DNA from: Salinisphaera sp002433465
GTDB lineage: Bacteria > Pseudomonadota > Gammaproteobacteria > Nevskiales > Salinisphaeraceae
Direction of reading: 5' to 3'
Length of the DNA: 64,000 nucleotides
Assembly (NCBI RefSeq): GCF_040361435.1
Contig: NZ_APNL01000009.1
Location: 90,787 to 154,786 of the forward strand
In this document: in pieces, positions 27,299-37,102 of the stretch
How the letters are laid out: each line of letters begins with the position of its first letter
Numbering within the stretch: position 1 is the stretch's first letter
Program-made: the position numbers and the translations under genes
The notes under the pieces: model-generated
What the model was told of the DNA's origin: nothing
Databases searched by the model: none
What the model saw: the letters and a program-made list of their open reading frames with translations, nothing else

Positions 27299-28603
27299 AT
27301 GAGTCAAACCACGCCCGCCACCGGGGCGGTTGCCCGCCAACAGGCGATCTATAGCGCGGGCATGTCCGGCAGCCGACCCACCGTGCCGACCGACTACGCC
27401 GCGCTGGAGGCCGCCGCCGAAAAAGCCATGTCCGAAGAAGGCTATGCCTATATCGCAGGCGGCGCCGGGCGCGAATCCACAATGGCCGCCAACCGACGCG
27501 CCTTCGAGCGCTGGCGTATCGTGCCGCGCATGCTGCGCGATGTGGCAACACGCGACACGTCGATCGAACTGTTCGGGCGACGCCTGGCCAGCCCGTTCCT
27601 TCTGTGCCCGATCGGCGTGCTGGAAATGGCCCATGCCGGGGCCGATATCGCGGTCGCACGCGCGGCGGCGGCACGCGGCGTGCCGATGCTTTTCTCCAAT
27701 CAGGCCAGCCGGTCGATGGAGGATTGCACCGCGGCCATGCAGCAGCTGCAGGCTGACGCGCCGCGCTGGTTCCAGCTGTACTGGTCGAAGTCCGATGCGC
27801 TGGTGGAATCGCTGGTCGCGCGGGCCGAGGCCTGTGGCTGCGAGGCGCTCGTGGTCACGCTCGACACCACCCTGCTGGGCTGGCGATCGCGCGATCTGGA
27901 CCTGGCCCATCTGCCGTTTCTGCTGGGCCAGGGCATCGCCCAGTACACCTCGGACCCGGTCTTTCGGGCCAGCTTGTCCGCGGTGCCGGACGACGGTCCG
28001 CGCCCGAAGATCAACACGCGCACGCTGCGCAACGTGATCGCGGCGGCCCGTCATTACCCTGGTTCGAGCCTGCGGGCGCTCACCAGCGGCCAGGCGTTGG
28101 CCGCGGTACGCCAGTTCATCGCCACCTATTCGCGCCCGAACATCACCTGGGCGGATCTGGCCTGGCTGCGCCAGCGCACCAAGCTGCCGATCGTGCTCAA
28201 GGGCGTTCTCGACGGCGACGACGCCCGGCTGGCGGTCGAACACGGCATCGACGGCCTGATTGTTTCCAACCACGGCGGCCGCCAGGTCGACGGCGCCCGT
28301 GCGAGCCTGGATGCACTGCCCGAAATCGTCGCCGCAGCGCCGCAGCTGCCGGTGATTATGGATTCCGGCATCCGCGGCGGCGCGGATGTGTTCAAGGCGC
28401 TGGCGCTTGGCGCACGTGCGGTGGGCATCGGCCGGCCGTACGCCTACGGGCTGGCGATCGACGGCGAAGCGGGCGTGGGCCAGGTTCTGGACAACCTGGC
28501 CGCCGATTTCGAGCTGACCATGGCGCTGGCCGGCTGTCGCGACATCGATGCGATCCGGTCCGGCACGACCCGGCTCGTGCGCGACGACGACGTCGCGGGC
28601 TGA
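27299..28603 (+). CDS. FMN-dependent alpha-hydroxy-acid oxidizing protein
   Basis: 434-aa (S)-2-hydroxy-acid oxidase/dehydrogenase fold. Key segments are FLLCPIGVLEMAHAGADIAV, RWFQLYWSKSD, LPIVLKGVL (active Lys), GLIVSNHGGRQVDGA (catalytic His and Arg) and DSGIRGGADVFKALALGARA (FMN phosphate site). The N-terminal part, with YIAGGAGRESTMAANRRAF, resembles lactate 2-monooxygenase-like proteins. The substrate is not decidable. A DUF3301 gene follows 11 nt later. Confidence 0.9.
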   Translation: MSQTTPATGAVARQQAIYSAGMSGSRPTVPTDYAALEAAAEKAMSEEGYAYIAGGAGRESTMAANRRAFERWRIVPRMLRDVATRDTSIELFGRRLASPFLLCPIGVLEMAHAGADIAVARAAAARGVPMLFSNQASRSMEDCTAAMQQLQADAPRWFQLYWSKSDALVESLVARAEACGCEALVVTLDTTLLGWRSRDLDLAHLPFLLGQGIAQYTSDPVFRASLSAVPDDGPRPKINTRTLRNVIAAARHYPGSSLRALTSGQALAAVRQFIATYSRPNITWADLAWLRQRTKLPIVLKGVLDGDDARLAVEHGIDGLIVSNHGGRQVDGARASLDALPEIVAAAPQLPVIMDSGIRGGADVFKALALGARAVGIGRPYAYGLAIDGEAGVGQVLDNLAADFELTMALAGCRDIDAIRSGTTRLVRDDDVAG

Positions 28604-28614
28604 ATCGGCGCGCG

Positions 28615-28905
28615 ATGTTCGAGTTCTTTCCCTGGCTGATCGGGCTGGCGCTGGTCGCGCTGTTCTGGTGGCAGTCGCTGGGCGCGCGCTGGGCGGCCCG
28701 TCGGGCGGCGCTGGCGGCCTGCGAGAACGCGGACGTAACGTTCATCGACGAACTGGCCTTTCAGCGCATATCGCTGGCGCGCGGCGCGCTCAAACGCCGC
28801 TATCGCTTCGAGTTCTACCGCCGCGGCGACCGCCGCTATGCCGGCTATGTGGATATGCACGGCCAGCGCGTGGCCCATATCGAGATGGAGCCGTACCCGC
28901 TGTGA
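28615..28905 (+). CDS. DUF3301 family membrane-anchored protein
   Basis: 96-aa protein with one N-terminal membrane helix ending WWQSLGARWAARRAA, then a soluble part with the family pattern FIDELAFQRISLARGALKRR and YRFEFYRRGDRRYAGYVDMHG. This matches DUF3301 as I know it; function unknown. It starts 11 nt after the upstream oxidase stop and is probably co-transcribed. Confidence 0.85.
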   Translation: MFEFFPWLIGLALVALFWWQSLGARWAARRAALAACENADVTFIDELAFQRISLARGALKRRYRFEFYRRGDRRYAGYVDMHGQRVAHIEMEPYPL

Positions 28906-28914
28906 TCGCGGCGC

Positions 28915-29490
28915 CTATCCCGCCTGGCGCGGATCGGTTTCGGCCACCATCGGCTTGTCCTTGAAGCGCGCCTTGAGTTCGAGCAAAGGCGCGTGGCCCG
29001 AGAAATCAAACAGCTGGCGTAGTTCCGCCCAGTCGATCAGGCAGTACAGACAGATGCTCGGATAGTGCCAGTCATCGAATGCCCCTTCGGCGGCCATGGC
29101 GGACAGGGCATCGATGGAGCGCTCGATACGCTCGTGCTGCAGGCTGTAGAACATGATATCGCTGTCGGTGGCCAGGCCCGACTTCTTGGACAGGGCGATG
29201 GTCACCATCGAGTCGTTGGCGGCATCGATGAGCGTGAGCTGGTTCTCCTGCGCCCAGGACAGCTCCGTAAAGCCCATCTTCGGCGACAGATAGCGCGCGA
29301 TCACGCGCGAGTCGTATACCGACTGCTGCTCGTCGATGAGCATCGGGATCTTGAGCGCCGGATTGTTGCGACGCAGTTCGTCGCGGTCGGCACCGTAGAT
29401 ATCCAGACTGGCGAACTCGTAGTCGCTGCCGCCCAGCATCAACCGTATGCGGCGAACATAGGGCGAAGTCGACGAACCGATGAGTTTCAT
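28915..29490 (-). CDS. Glutathione S-transferase family protein
   Basis: 191-aa protein. The thioredoxin-fold N-terminal domain begins MKLIGSSTSPYVRRIRLML (Ser in SPYVRR as likely glutathione-activating residue), with the substrate-proline loop ALKIPMLIDEQQSVYDSRVI. A helical C-terminal domain follows. The start at 29490 removes an upstream open stretch that has no GST homology. The specific conjugation or reduction reaction is not predictable. Confidence 0.87.
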   Translation of the reverse strand: MKLIGSSTSPYVRRIRLMLGGSDYEFASLDIYGADRDELRRNNPALKIPMLIDEQQSVYDSRVIARYLSPKMGFTELSWAQENQLTLIDAANDSMVTIALSKKSGLATDSDIMFYSLQHERIERSIDALSAMAAEGAFDDWHYPSICLYCLIDWAELRQLFDFSGHAPLLELKARFKDKPMVAETDPRQAG

Positions 29491-29588
29491 GGGCAGGCCT
29501 CGTCTGCGGCGTGCGAAATAGGCCCCCAGTCTACAACCTTGTCCCGCTCCGGCTAGACTAGGCCCCAAAGCCTTCAATTTCCGAGCGC

Positions 29589-30080
29589 ATGAGCCATACG
29601 CCCGACGCCGAGATTACCCTGCGTTTTCTGGCCGAACCTTCCGACGTCAATTTCGGCGGCAACGTGCATGGCGGTAACGTCATGAAATGGATCGATCATG
29701 CCGGCTATACCTGTGCCGCCAACTGGAGCTCGGCCTACTGCGTGACGGTATACGTGGGCGGCATTCGCTTTCTCAAACCGATCAGCGTGGGCGATCTGGT
29801 CGAACTCAAGGCCGAACTCATGCATACGGGTCGTACCAGCATGCATATTTCGGTAAGCGTGCATGCCCGCAATCCGCGCGACCGGCAGCGACGCTTCACC
29901 ACCCACTGCATCCTGGTGTTCGTGGCCCTGGGCGACGACGGCAAGCCCGTGAACGTACCGACCTTCGAGCCGATCAGCGATCAGAGTAAACGCTTGAATG
30001 CCTATGCCAAACGCATGATCGAGCTGCGCGAACAGCTGCGCGCCGAGTCCCAATCCTTTCTCGACGTCATGGACGGCTGA
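29589..30080 (+). CDS. Acyl-CoA thioesterase (hotdog fold)
   Basis: 163-aa hotdog-fold thioesterase. VNFGGNVHGGNVMKWIDHAGYTCA contains the catalytic Asp and the HGG loop of the BFIT/ACOT-YciA group, which hydrolyses medium- and long-chain acyl-CoA. A C-terminal helix (YAKRMIELREQLRAESQ) is also typical. No operon partner is seen; the GST gene at 28915-29490 is divergent. Confidence 0.9.
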   Translation: MSHTPDAEITLRFLAEPSDVNFGGNVHGGNVMKWIDHAGYTCAANWSSAYCVTVYVGGIRFLKPISVGDLVELKAELMHTGRTSMHISVSVHARNPRDRQRRFTTHCILVFVALGDDGKPVNVPTFEPISDQSKRLNAYAKRMIELREQLRAESQSFLDVMDG

Positions 30081-30189
30081 CCCTCATCACACAGCGAACG
30101 CCGGGGCCACGCGTGCTGGCGCCGACGCGCTCGGCGGAACCCTCGGCGTCGCCGTCTGTCTTGTCTTTCGAATTCACGAAGAGTGCCCC

Positions 30190-31800
30190 ATGAATCGACG
30201 TAACCTGTTGAAGGCATCGATGGCGTTAACCGCCCTCGGGCTGCCCGCCTTCCCGGCGTTTGCCCACGCTGCGAGAACCGACCCGAGCGGCGAGCCGTTC
30301 GATTTCGATCGCCTCAAACAGCGGGCCAAGGAACTCGCCGGCCGGCCCTACCGTGACAACGCAGAAACGCTGCCGCCCACGCTGGCTAATCTCGAGCCGC
30401 TGAAATATCAGCAGATTCAGTACGATCCCAAATACGCCATCTGGCGCGACGCGCCCGATACCGACATGACCCTGCGTTTTTTCCATGTCGGCATGCAGTT
30501 CAACCTGCCCGTGCGCATGCACGTGATCGACCCGGATACCCAGCACGCCCACGAAGTGCATTTCGATCCAAAGCGTTTCAGCTACGACGGCTCGGGCATC
30601 GATCAGGCCCAGCTCAAGGGCCACGATTTCGGCTATGCCGGCTTCAAGCTCATGCGCGATAACGACGCCAGCGCCACCCACGAGGCCGGCGCGTTTCTGG
30701 GCGCGAGCTATTTTCGCTTTCTCGACAAGAACAACCAGTACGGCATTTCCGCGCGCGGCCTGGCGATCGATACCGCCACCGAGCAGACGGAGGAATTCCC
30801 GGATTTCGTGGCGTTCTGGTTCGAACAGCCGCACGACGACCAGCAGGCTATCGTCTATGCGCTGCTCGACTCGCCGGCCGTCGCCGGCGCCTATCGCTTC
30901 AAGATCGACCTGACCGAGCAGGGCACGGTCATGGACATCGACATGGAGCTGCATACCCGCCACCAGATCGGCCGCCTGGGCATTGCCCCCATGACCAGCA
31001 TGTTCCTCAAGGGCACCAGCCAGGCCCAGGCTCGCGATACGATTCATCCCCAGATCCACGATTCCGACCGCCTGGAAATGTGGCGCGGCAACGGCGAGTG
31101 GGTGTGCCGGCCGCTGTTCAACCCGAAGACCCTGCAATACAACGCCTTTCCCGACGAGAATCCGCGCGGCTTCGGGCTCGTTCAGCACGATCACGATTTC
31201 GACAACTATCGCGACGACGTGGCCTGGTACAACCGCCGCCCGAGCCTCTGGGTGGAGCCGACCAGCGACTGGGGCAAGGGTCAGATCGCGCTGTTCGAGC
31301 TGCCGACCGTGGGCGAGACGGTCGACAACATCGGTGCGTTCTGGATTCCCGACGAACCGGTAACCGGCAACCAACAGCTCAATTTCAGCTACAAGCTGTA
31401 CTGGCTGCCGCTGCCGCCGGTCGCGCCCACGCTGGCCCAGGTGGAAAAGACCTGGTCGGGCATGGGCAACGTGCCGGAAGGCTGGATTCCGGGCGATCGC
31501 TCGCCCTCGGAGTACGCGCGCCGCTTCGCGGTGGACTTCGTCGGCGACCCGCTCGACGAGCTGCCCGGCGATACCCAGGTGGAAGTGCAGGTCGAAGTCT
31601 CGCGCGGCAAGCTGGGCATGGTCCAGGCCCGCCGCTTCGAACCGATCAAGGGTTATCGCGCCATCTTCGACTGGGTGCCCGACAGCCGTTCTGACGAAGC
31701 GGTATCGATTCGGCTGTACCTGCGCGCCGGCGACCGACCGCTTACCGAAACCTGGCTCTACCAGTGGGTGCCACCGAAATCCGACGAACGCTACTACTAG
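30190..31800 (+). CDS. opgD: Glucan biosynthesis protein OpgD/MdoD-like
   Basis: 536-aa periplasmic protein shaping the backbone of osmoregulated periplasmic glucans. The start MNRRNLLKASMALTALGLPA is a Tat-type twin-arginine signal, which separates OpgD from the Sec-exported OpgG. The body shows FDFDRLKQRAKELAGRPYR, FLGASYFRFLDKNNQYGISA, WRGNGEWVCRPLFNP and GFGLVQHDHDFDNYRDD, all typical of the MdoG family. The glucosyltransferase OpgH is not in the window. The ATG at 30190 is preceded by a GAAGAG-like ribosome site. Confidence 0.92.
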   Translation: MNRRNLLKASMALTALGLPAFPAFAHAARTDPSGEPFDFDRLKQRAKELAGRPYRDNAETLPPTLANLEPLKYQQIQYDPKYAIWRDAPDTDMTLRFFHVGMQFNLPVRMHVIDPDTQHAHEVHFDPKRFSYDGSGIDQAQLKGHDFGYAGFKLMRDNDASATHEAGAFLGASYFRFLDKNNQYGISARGLAIDTATEQTEEFPDFVAFWFEQPHDDQQAIVYALLDSPAVAGAYRFKIDLTEQGTVMDIDMELHTRHQIGRLGIAPMTSMFLKGTSQAQARDTIHPQIHDSDRLEMWRGNGEWVCRPLFNPKTLQYNAFPDENPRGFGLVQHDHDFDNYRDDVAWYNRRPSLWVEPTSDWGKGQIALFELPTVGETVDNIGAFWIPDEPVTGNQQLNFSYKLYWLPLPPVAPTLAQVEKTWSGMGNVPEGWIPGDRSPSEYARRFAVDFVGDPLDELPGDTQVEVQVEVSRGKLGMVQARRFEPIKGYRAIFDWVPDSRSDEAVSIRLYLRAGDRPLTETWLYQWVPPKSDERYY

Positions 31801-31894
31801 AGGGACTCATCGTCTGCGACGCCGACCGCCCAAGATATAGCCTGCCGCGCCTGCCCCACGGCGTGGCGCGCAGCCGGCACATACCGCGGCGGCC

Positions 31895-32959
31895 ATGAAG
31901 ACGCTGCTGTTATCGCTGCTGTTATCGCTACTCTGGCGCGTGCCGTTGGCGCTTGCGGTGCTGCTGGGCAGCGGCTGGGGCGCGCTGGCGCTTTATTTCC
32001 GCGGCCCGGAAAGCCTGGCGCTGCGCGTGCTGTTGATCACGCTCTGGCTTCTGCCCGCGCTGGCGGCGCTGCTCGGCATCGCGCTGGTCCGCTCGGGACC
32101 GTTGGCCCTGGCCGGCCCGGCACTGTTCGCCTTCGTGGCCCTCGTGCTGGGGCTGTGGTGGCATACGATCACGCCCAGCCACGAGCGCGACTGGGCCCCC
32201 GACGTCGCCCGCCTGCTGCACGCCACGCGCGAGGGCGATATCGTCACCCTCGATAACGTACGCAACTTCGAGTGGCGCACTCGCGAGGATTTCGATGCCC
32301 ACTGGGAAAGCCGCCGGTACGATCTGTCCGAGCTCGAGAGCGCCGATCTGATCGTGTCCTACTGGATGGGCCCGACGATCGCCCACACGCTGGTCAGCTT
32401 CGGCTTTACCGACGGCCGCCATCTGGTGTTCTCGGTCGAGGTCCGGCGTACCCGCGGCCAGAGCTTCTCGGCGATCGGCGGCTTCTTTCGTCAATCCGAG
32501 CTGGTGCTGGTCGCCGCCGACGAGCGCGACATCATCCGTACGCGCAGCAATGCGCGCGGTGAATCGGTCTATCTGTATTCGGTGGCGCTGTCGCCGGCGG
32601 CCATGCGTTCACTGTTCGAAGCCTACCTCGACGAAGCCGACCAGCTCGAAGACGCGCCGCGCTTCTACAACACGCTGACCTCAAACTGCACGACCATCGT
32701 CTACGACATGGTCAAACGCATCGTGCCGGGCCTGCCCTGGGATTACCGCCTGCTGGCTTCGGGCTATCTACCCGACTACATCTACGACCTGGGCGCACTG
32801 AATACACACTACCCGCTAGCCGAACTCGAACGCCGTGGCCATATCAATACGCGAGCGCTCGCCTCGGATCGCGATGGTCATTCGACATCGGAGTTCTCCC
32901 GGGCGATTCGCCGGGGCGTGCCGACCGCCCGAATCGAGACCGGCGACGACATCCGCTAA
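31895..32959 (+). CDS. DUF4105 family membrane protein
   Basis: 354-aa protein. Three hydrophobic helices in the first ~95 residues anchor it, and the rest matches the DUF4105 pattern: VTLDNVRNFEWRTREDFDAHW, DLIVSYWMGPTIAHTLVSF and the NCTTIVYDMVKRIVPGLPWD block. The invariant-looking His, Cys and Glu positions recall a hydrolase or peptidase fold, but no reaction is established. It follows opgD by 94 nt on the same strand. Confidence 0.85.
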   Translation: MKTLLLSLLLSLLWRVPLALAVLLGSGWGALALYFRGPESLALRVLLITLWLLPALAALLGIALVRSGPLALAGPALFAFVALVLGLWWHTITPSHERDWAPDVARLLHATREGDIVTLDNVRNFEWRTREDFDAHWESRRYDLSELESADLIVSYWMGPTIAHTLVSFGFTDGRHLVFSVEVRRTRGQSFSAIGGFFRQSELVLVAADERDIIRTRSNARGESVYLYSVALSPAAMRSLFEAYLDEADQLEDAPRFYNTLTSNCTTIVYDMVKRIVPGLPWDYRLLASGYLPDYIYDLGALNTHYPLAELERRGHINTRALASDRDGHSTSEFSRAIRRGVPTARIETGDDIR

Positions 32960-33006
32960 GGCGGAGCACGGCCGCAAGACGCGCTGATCGCTTACCCGCG
33001 GTTCGT

Positions 33007-34215
33007 CTAAGGCGCTCTGGAAGGCGCGAAAGCGCCGCCCTTGAACGTTGCCGTGGCCTGGCCCGGCGGCTCGGCAGCCCCGCGAACCTGGTCCCGACCG
33101 GCCTGTTTCGCCTGGTACATCGCCGCATCTGCGTTCTGAATGAGCGTATCGATCTCGGGGGTCTGCTCGGCGACCGGCCGGTAACTGGCCACGCCGATGC
33201 TGACCGTTATCTGCAGTGCCCGCTCGCCATCCGGCCACCCGTCGAAGGCCGTATCCCGCACCGCGCGTCTTATGCGCTCGGCCGCGATCAGAGCCGCGCG
33301 GTGGGAGGTTTCGGGCATGAGCACCACGAACTCCTCGCCGCCATAGCGTGCAATGAGGTCGACCCCGCGCATGTCCGGCGCGATGGCATGGGCCACATGA
33401 CACAGCGCTGCGTCGCCGATGGCATGGCCGTAGGTATCGTTGATGCGTTTGAAGTGGTCGATATCGATGAAGAGCAGGCTCAGGCGCCGCTGGCTGCGAC
33501 GATGGGTTTCAAGAATGCGCTCGCTCTCGATGAAGAAGCGGCGCCGGTTGGCCAGCCCGGTCAATTCGTCGGTCACCGCCAGCCGCTCCACGTGCCGGCG
33601 GTAGACGGATACGCGCCAGTAGAGATATTCGCAGAGCAACTGGATGCCCACGATCGGCACGAAACCCATCCATACGTAGGCGTTGTATATGCCCCAGTCG
33701 AGCCCGGCGCTGACGCCCAGCGACGCCACCACCATCGGAAATACCGTGATACACGCCAGGCTGGAAACCGCGAAACGAATCGACTGACCCACCAGCAGGA
33801 ACGGCAGGAAGATGAAAAAGTAGAGAAAGCCGCCGATGCCGTACTCGGCCCCGTTCTGCAGGCGCGACAACACGAGAATGAACGTGAACGACACCACCAG
33901 AGGCATGGATACAGCAGCGATCCTCGCCAATCGCGCCCGGATATCGTTCCAACTTGCCGCCAGCCAGACAAACAGCGCCAGCGATTCGATAAGCCGCAGC
34001 CTGATCGTATGGCGAGCGTTGACCGGGTCGATCGCATGATCCCAGATCACGGTTGTAGACAGGAAAACGGCCGTGATCAGAAGCGCGATACGGGTGAACA
34101 AGCGAAAGTCGTTTGCCTTGGCGACGAGATAGTCCGTGCTATGGACATCGCCCAACCACCGCACGAGCGCGCGCCATCCGGCTAAGCCCTGCTCGATTCG
34201 ACCGCCCTGGCTCAT
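33007..34215 (-). CDS. Membrane-bound diguanylate cyclase (GGDEF)
   Basis: 402-aa protein with a membrane region of about six helices (residues ~40-205) and a C-terminal GGDEF domain. The active-site motif is GGEEF, and FIDIDHFKRINDTYGHAIGD provides the metal-binding and nucleotide residues. An RGVD inhibitory site lies exactly five residues before GGEEF, so c-di-GMP product feedback is likely. The sensor input is unknown. Adjacent genes give no target. Confidence 0.95.
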   Translation of the reverse strand: MSQGGRIEQGLAGWRALVRWLGDVHSTDYLVAKANDFRLFTRIALLITAVFLSTTVIWDHAIDPVNARHTIRLRLIESLALFVWLAASWNDIRARLARIAAVSMPLVVSFTFILVLSRLQNGAEYGIGGFLYFFIFLPFLLVGQSIRFAVSSLACITVFPMVVASLGVSAGLDWGIYNAYVWMGFVPIVGIQLLCEYLYWRVSVYRRHVERLAVTDELTGLANRRRFFIESERILETHRRSQRRLSLLFIDIDHFKRINDTYGHAIGDAALCHVAHAIAPDMRGVDLIARYGGEEFVVLMPETSHRAALIAAERIRRAVRDTAFDGWPDGERALQITVSIGVASYRPVAEQTPEIDTLIQNADAAMYQAKQAGRDQVRGAAEPPGQATATFKGGAFAPSRAP

Positions 34216-34303
34216 GGCCCCTCCCGGTGCTGCCGCCTGCTCGGGCGGCCAACCCCATCATTGTATCGAAGCAGGGTAATCGACCCGGGTTACGCGATAT
34301 CGC

Positions 34304-34816
34304 TCAGGCCTTGGCCGCTGCTTCAACCAGGCGCTTGTACATTACAAGCGCATCGACTTCGCCCTGCGTGGGGTGGCGAAACGCGCCCGGCAATCGGCCG
34401 ACGATATCGAAGCCGTGGCGCTGCCAGAGTCGGATCGCGCCGGTATTGGTAGCCACCACCAGGTTGTACTGCATGGCCCGAAAGCCCACTGCGATCGCCT
34501 CGCGCTGGGAATGCTCGCAGAGCTGGCCGGCCACACCCCGGCCACGGGCATCGCGGGCGACGATATAGCCGCAGTTGCATACGTGGTTGCCGCCGCCGGG
34601 CTGGTTGAACTTGAGAAAATAGCTGCCCAGGACTCGCCCGTCGGCGGCGTTCACGGCCACGAAGGTGGCAAGCGGCTTGTCCAGCCACAAGGCGCGCGCC
34701 TCGTCTTCCTCGATATCCACGGCCACGGCATAGGTCTCACCGGCGCGAAACACCGGCTCGATGATTTTCCATAGGGCAGGCCAGTCTTCGGGCCTGGCAC
34801 GACGTATGGCGGTCAT
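34304..34816 (-). CDS. GNAT family N-acetyltransferase
   Basis: 170-aa protein with the acetyl-CoA-binding motif A region (NCGYIVARDARGRGVAGQLCEHS; RGRGVA is the Q/RxxGxG/A loop) and a C-terminal FRAMQYNLVVATNTGAIRLWQRHGF. It resembles small-molecule or amino-acid acetyltransferases; substrate unknown. Its ATG overlaps the stop of the upstream thioesterase gene (ATGA), so the two are translationally coupled. Homologues exist as stand-alone genes. Confidence 0.88.
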   Translation of the reverse strand: MTAIRRARPEDWPALWKIIEPVFRAGETYAVAVDIEEDEARALWLDKPLATFVAVNAADGRVLGSYFLKFNQPGGGNHVCNCGYIVARDARGRGVAGQLCEHSQREAIAVGFRAMQYNLVVATNTGAIRLWQRHGFDIVGRLPGAFRHPTQGEVDALVMYKRLVEAAAKA

Positions 34817-35268
34817 GGCGACCCCGTATCGCCGGCGTGATCTATGACCTCCCCCGGCGCGCCGCGCTCGAAGCACGCGCGCAGATCATCGGGGATCGGG
34901 GTCTTGGCCAGCGGCTCGCCGCTCATCATCACGTACACCGCCTCCGCCTGGCATATCGGCGCGCCGTCGTCGGCGCGCACGATGTCATAGCCGATGGTGA
35001 ACGACGTGCGCCCGAGCCGGAGCGCTTGCACGCGCGCTTCCAAAACCTCGTCAAAGTGGGCCGGCCCCTGCCATTCCAGCGTGAGCTTGACCACCTGGTT
35101 GTCGAGCCCGCGCGCGAGCAGGGCAAGATAGTCGCGTCCGAGCGCACGCATGAACTCGGTCATGGCAAGGTCGACGTAGTCCGCGTAGCGGGCATTGAAG
35201 ACCACGCGCTGGGCATCGCATTCGTTGTAGCGCACGCGAAAACGATAGCGAAACGGCATCGAGGACAT
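34813..35268 (-). CDS. Acyl-CoA thioesterase (4-hydroxybenzoyl-CoA thioesterase family)
   Basis: 151-aa hotdog protein. The motif VRYNECDAQRVVFNARYADYVDLAM contains the catalytic Asp region of the 4HBT/YbgC group. The product chain length is not predictable. The ATG at 35268 starts MSSMPFRYRFRV; the frame is open to 35340. It ends in an ATGA overlap with the GNAT gene. Confidence 0.88.
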   Translation of the reverse strand: MSSMPFRYRFRVRYNECDAQRVVFNARYADYVDLAMTEFMRALGRDYLALLARGLDNQVVKLTLEWQGPAHFDEVLEARVQALRLGRTSFTIGYDIVRADDGAPICQAEAVYVMMSGEPLAKTPIPDDLRACFERGAPGEVIDHAGDTGSP

Positions 35269-35403
35269 GGCGATAAACACACCGTAAAACCAGGCGGGCC
35301 CGCTTGAGCCCGACCCGTTGCCGGCGCAAACTGCAGGCAACGGCTATGGGCGCGTACATTATCAGGCCCGGCCGCTCGACGCAGGCCCCATACGAACGCC
35401 GTC

Positions 35404-35952
35404 ATGATCGATATCGACCGCAACGCTGTCCCATCGAGCCCAGCCGTCGAGGCCCCCGAGCGGCTGTATTTCCAAGACGACGGCCGTACGCCCAACAGCG
35501 GCTATCCGGTGCTGCGCTACCGCGGCATCGACGCGTCGCACGTGTCGCCGGCCGAGGCGCTCGAACAGCGCTTCGCGCGCAACGGCTGGCCGCCGCAATG
35601 GCGTGGTGGCGTGTTCGACTACCACCACTACCACAGCCGCGCCCACGAAACCCTGGGCGTGGCGCGCGGCACGGCCACGCTGATCCTCGGCGGCGAGAAC
35701 GGCCGCGATATCGACATCCGCCCAGGCGACGTGCTCGTGCTGCCGGCGGGTACCGGCCACTGCCGACGCTGGGCCAGCGACGATTTCCTGCTCGTGGCGG
35801 CCTATCCGCCGGGCCAGCAGGACTGGGATCTGTGCCGGCCGGACGATACCGATATCGCCACCGCCCGTGCCACTATCGCCACGCTGGCGCGCCCGGACAG
35901 CGACCCCGTGAGCGGTCCACACGGCGCGTTGACGGCATACTGGCACGAGTAG
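35404..35952 (+). CDS. Cupin domain protein
   Basis: 182-aa single cupin. The metal-binding pattern is FDYHHYHSRAHETLGVARG (two His and Glu), and the second cupin motif GDVLVLPAGTGH supplies a further His. It resembles YjlB-like cupins of unknown reaction. It precedes the nitronate monooxygenase gene by 24 nt on the same strand, suggesting one operon. Confidence 0.85.
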   Translation: MIDIDRNAVPSSPAVEAPERLYFQDDGRTPNSGYPVLRYRGIDASHVSPAEALEQRFARNGWPPQWRGGVFDYHHYHSRAHETLGVARGTATLILGGENGRDIDIRPGDVLVLPAGTGHCRRWASDDFLLVAAYPPGQQDWDLCRPDDTDIATARATIATLARPDSDPVSGPHGALTAYWHE

Positions 35953-35976
35953 AAAGCAATCCACGGAGTACAGGCC

Positions 35977-37041
35977 ATGAGCTGGCAGACCGAGCTGACC
36001 AACCGGCTGGGCATCGACCATCCCATCATCCAGGCGCCCATGGCCGGCGGCACGACCACCCCGGCCCTGGTCGCCGCGGTATCTAACGCCGGCGCCCTGG
36101 GCTCGATCGGCGCCGGCTATATGGCGCCGGACGACCTGGCCACGGCGATCGCCGAGACGAGCCGTGCGACCGACAAGCCGTTCGCGGTGAACCTGTTCAT
36201 TCCCCAGCCGTTTCAGGTCAACGAGGATCGGATCGAACAGGCCAACGCCCGGCTCGACGCATTCCGTGATGAGCTGGGCCTGGAACGCCCGGCCGCGCCG
36301 GCGCGCTACGCGCCGGATTTCGATGCCCAGTTCGACGCGGTACTCAACGCCGGCGTGGCCGTATTCAGTTCGACCTTCGGCGCGCTCGATCGCCCGCGTA
36401 TACAGGCGCTGCAAGGCCGCGGCACCTGTGTGGTCGGCACCGCCACCACGGTGGCCGAAGCCCGTGCGCTGGCTGCGGACGGCGTGGACATGATCGTGGC
36501 CCAGGGCAGTGATGCCGGCGGCCATCGCGGCACGTTCATCGCCAGCGCGGAGCAATCGATGATCGGCACGCTATCGCTGGTGCCGCAGATCGCCGATGCC
36601 GTCGACGTGCCGGTGATCGCCTCCGGCGGCGTCATGGACGGGCGCGGCATGGCGGCCTGCCGCATGCTTGGCGCGGCCGGCGTACAGATGGGCAGTGCGT
36701 TTCTGACCTGTTCCGAAAGCGGGGCCAAGCCGGCACACAAGAAAGCGCTGCTCGAAGCCGGCGACCGCCCCACCGCGGTGACCCGCGCTTTTTCCGGCAA
36801 GGCCGCACGCGGGCTGAACAATCGCTTCATCGAAGAGATGGCGCCGATCGAAGCCAGCCTGCCGGATTATCCGGTACACAACGCCTGGACCAAGGATATT
36901 CGTGCCACCGCCGGTCAGGCCGACCGGGACGCATTCATGTCGCTCTGGGCCGGTCAGGCAGCCGGTCTGGCGCGATCCATGGCCGCCGCCGAACTCGTCG
37001 ACACGCTCATGCGTGAATACGATGCCTGTGTTCGCGGGTAA
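35977..37041 (+). CDS. Nitronate monooxygenase (2-nitropropane dioxygenase family)
   Basis: 354-aa FMN TIM-barrel enzyme that oxidises toxic propionate 3-nitronate and related nitronates. Motifs are HPIIQAPMAGGTTTPALVAA (start of barrel), VAQGSDAGGHRGTF (FMN phosphate and catalytic His region), PVIASGGVMDGRGMAA and TRAFSGKAARGLNN. Length is as expected. It lies between the cupin gene and a deaminase gene, all on the plus strand. Confidence 0.92.
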   Translation: MSWQTELTNRLGIDHPIIQAPMAGGTTTPALVAAVSNAGALGSIGAGYMAPDDLATAIAETSRATDKPFAVNLFIPQPFQVNEDRIEQANARLDAFRDELGLERPAAPARYAPDFDAQFDAVLNAGVAVFSSTFGALDRPRIQALQGRGTCVVGTATTVAEARALAADGVDMIVAQGSDAGGHRGTFIASAEQSMIGTLSLVPQIADAVDVPVIASGGVMDGRGMAACRMLGAAGVQMGSAFLTCSESGAKPAHKKALLEAGDRPTAVTRAFSGKAARGLNNRFIEEMAPIEASLPDYPVHNAWTKDIRATAGQADRDAFMSLWAGQAAGLARSMAAAELVDTLMREYDACVRG

Positions 37042-37102
37042 CATCGACCGCACCCATATTTCACAAGAAACGTCGACATAACAGTGTCTTGAGAGAATCC
37101 GC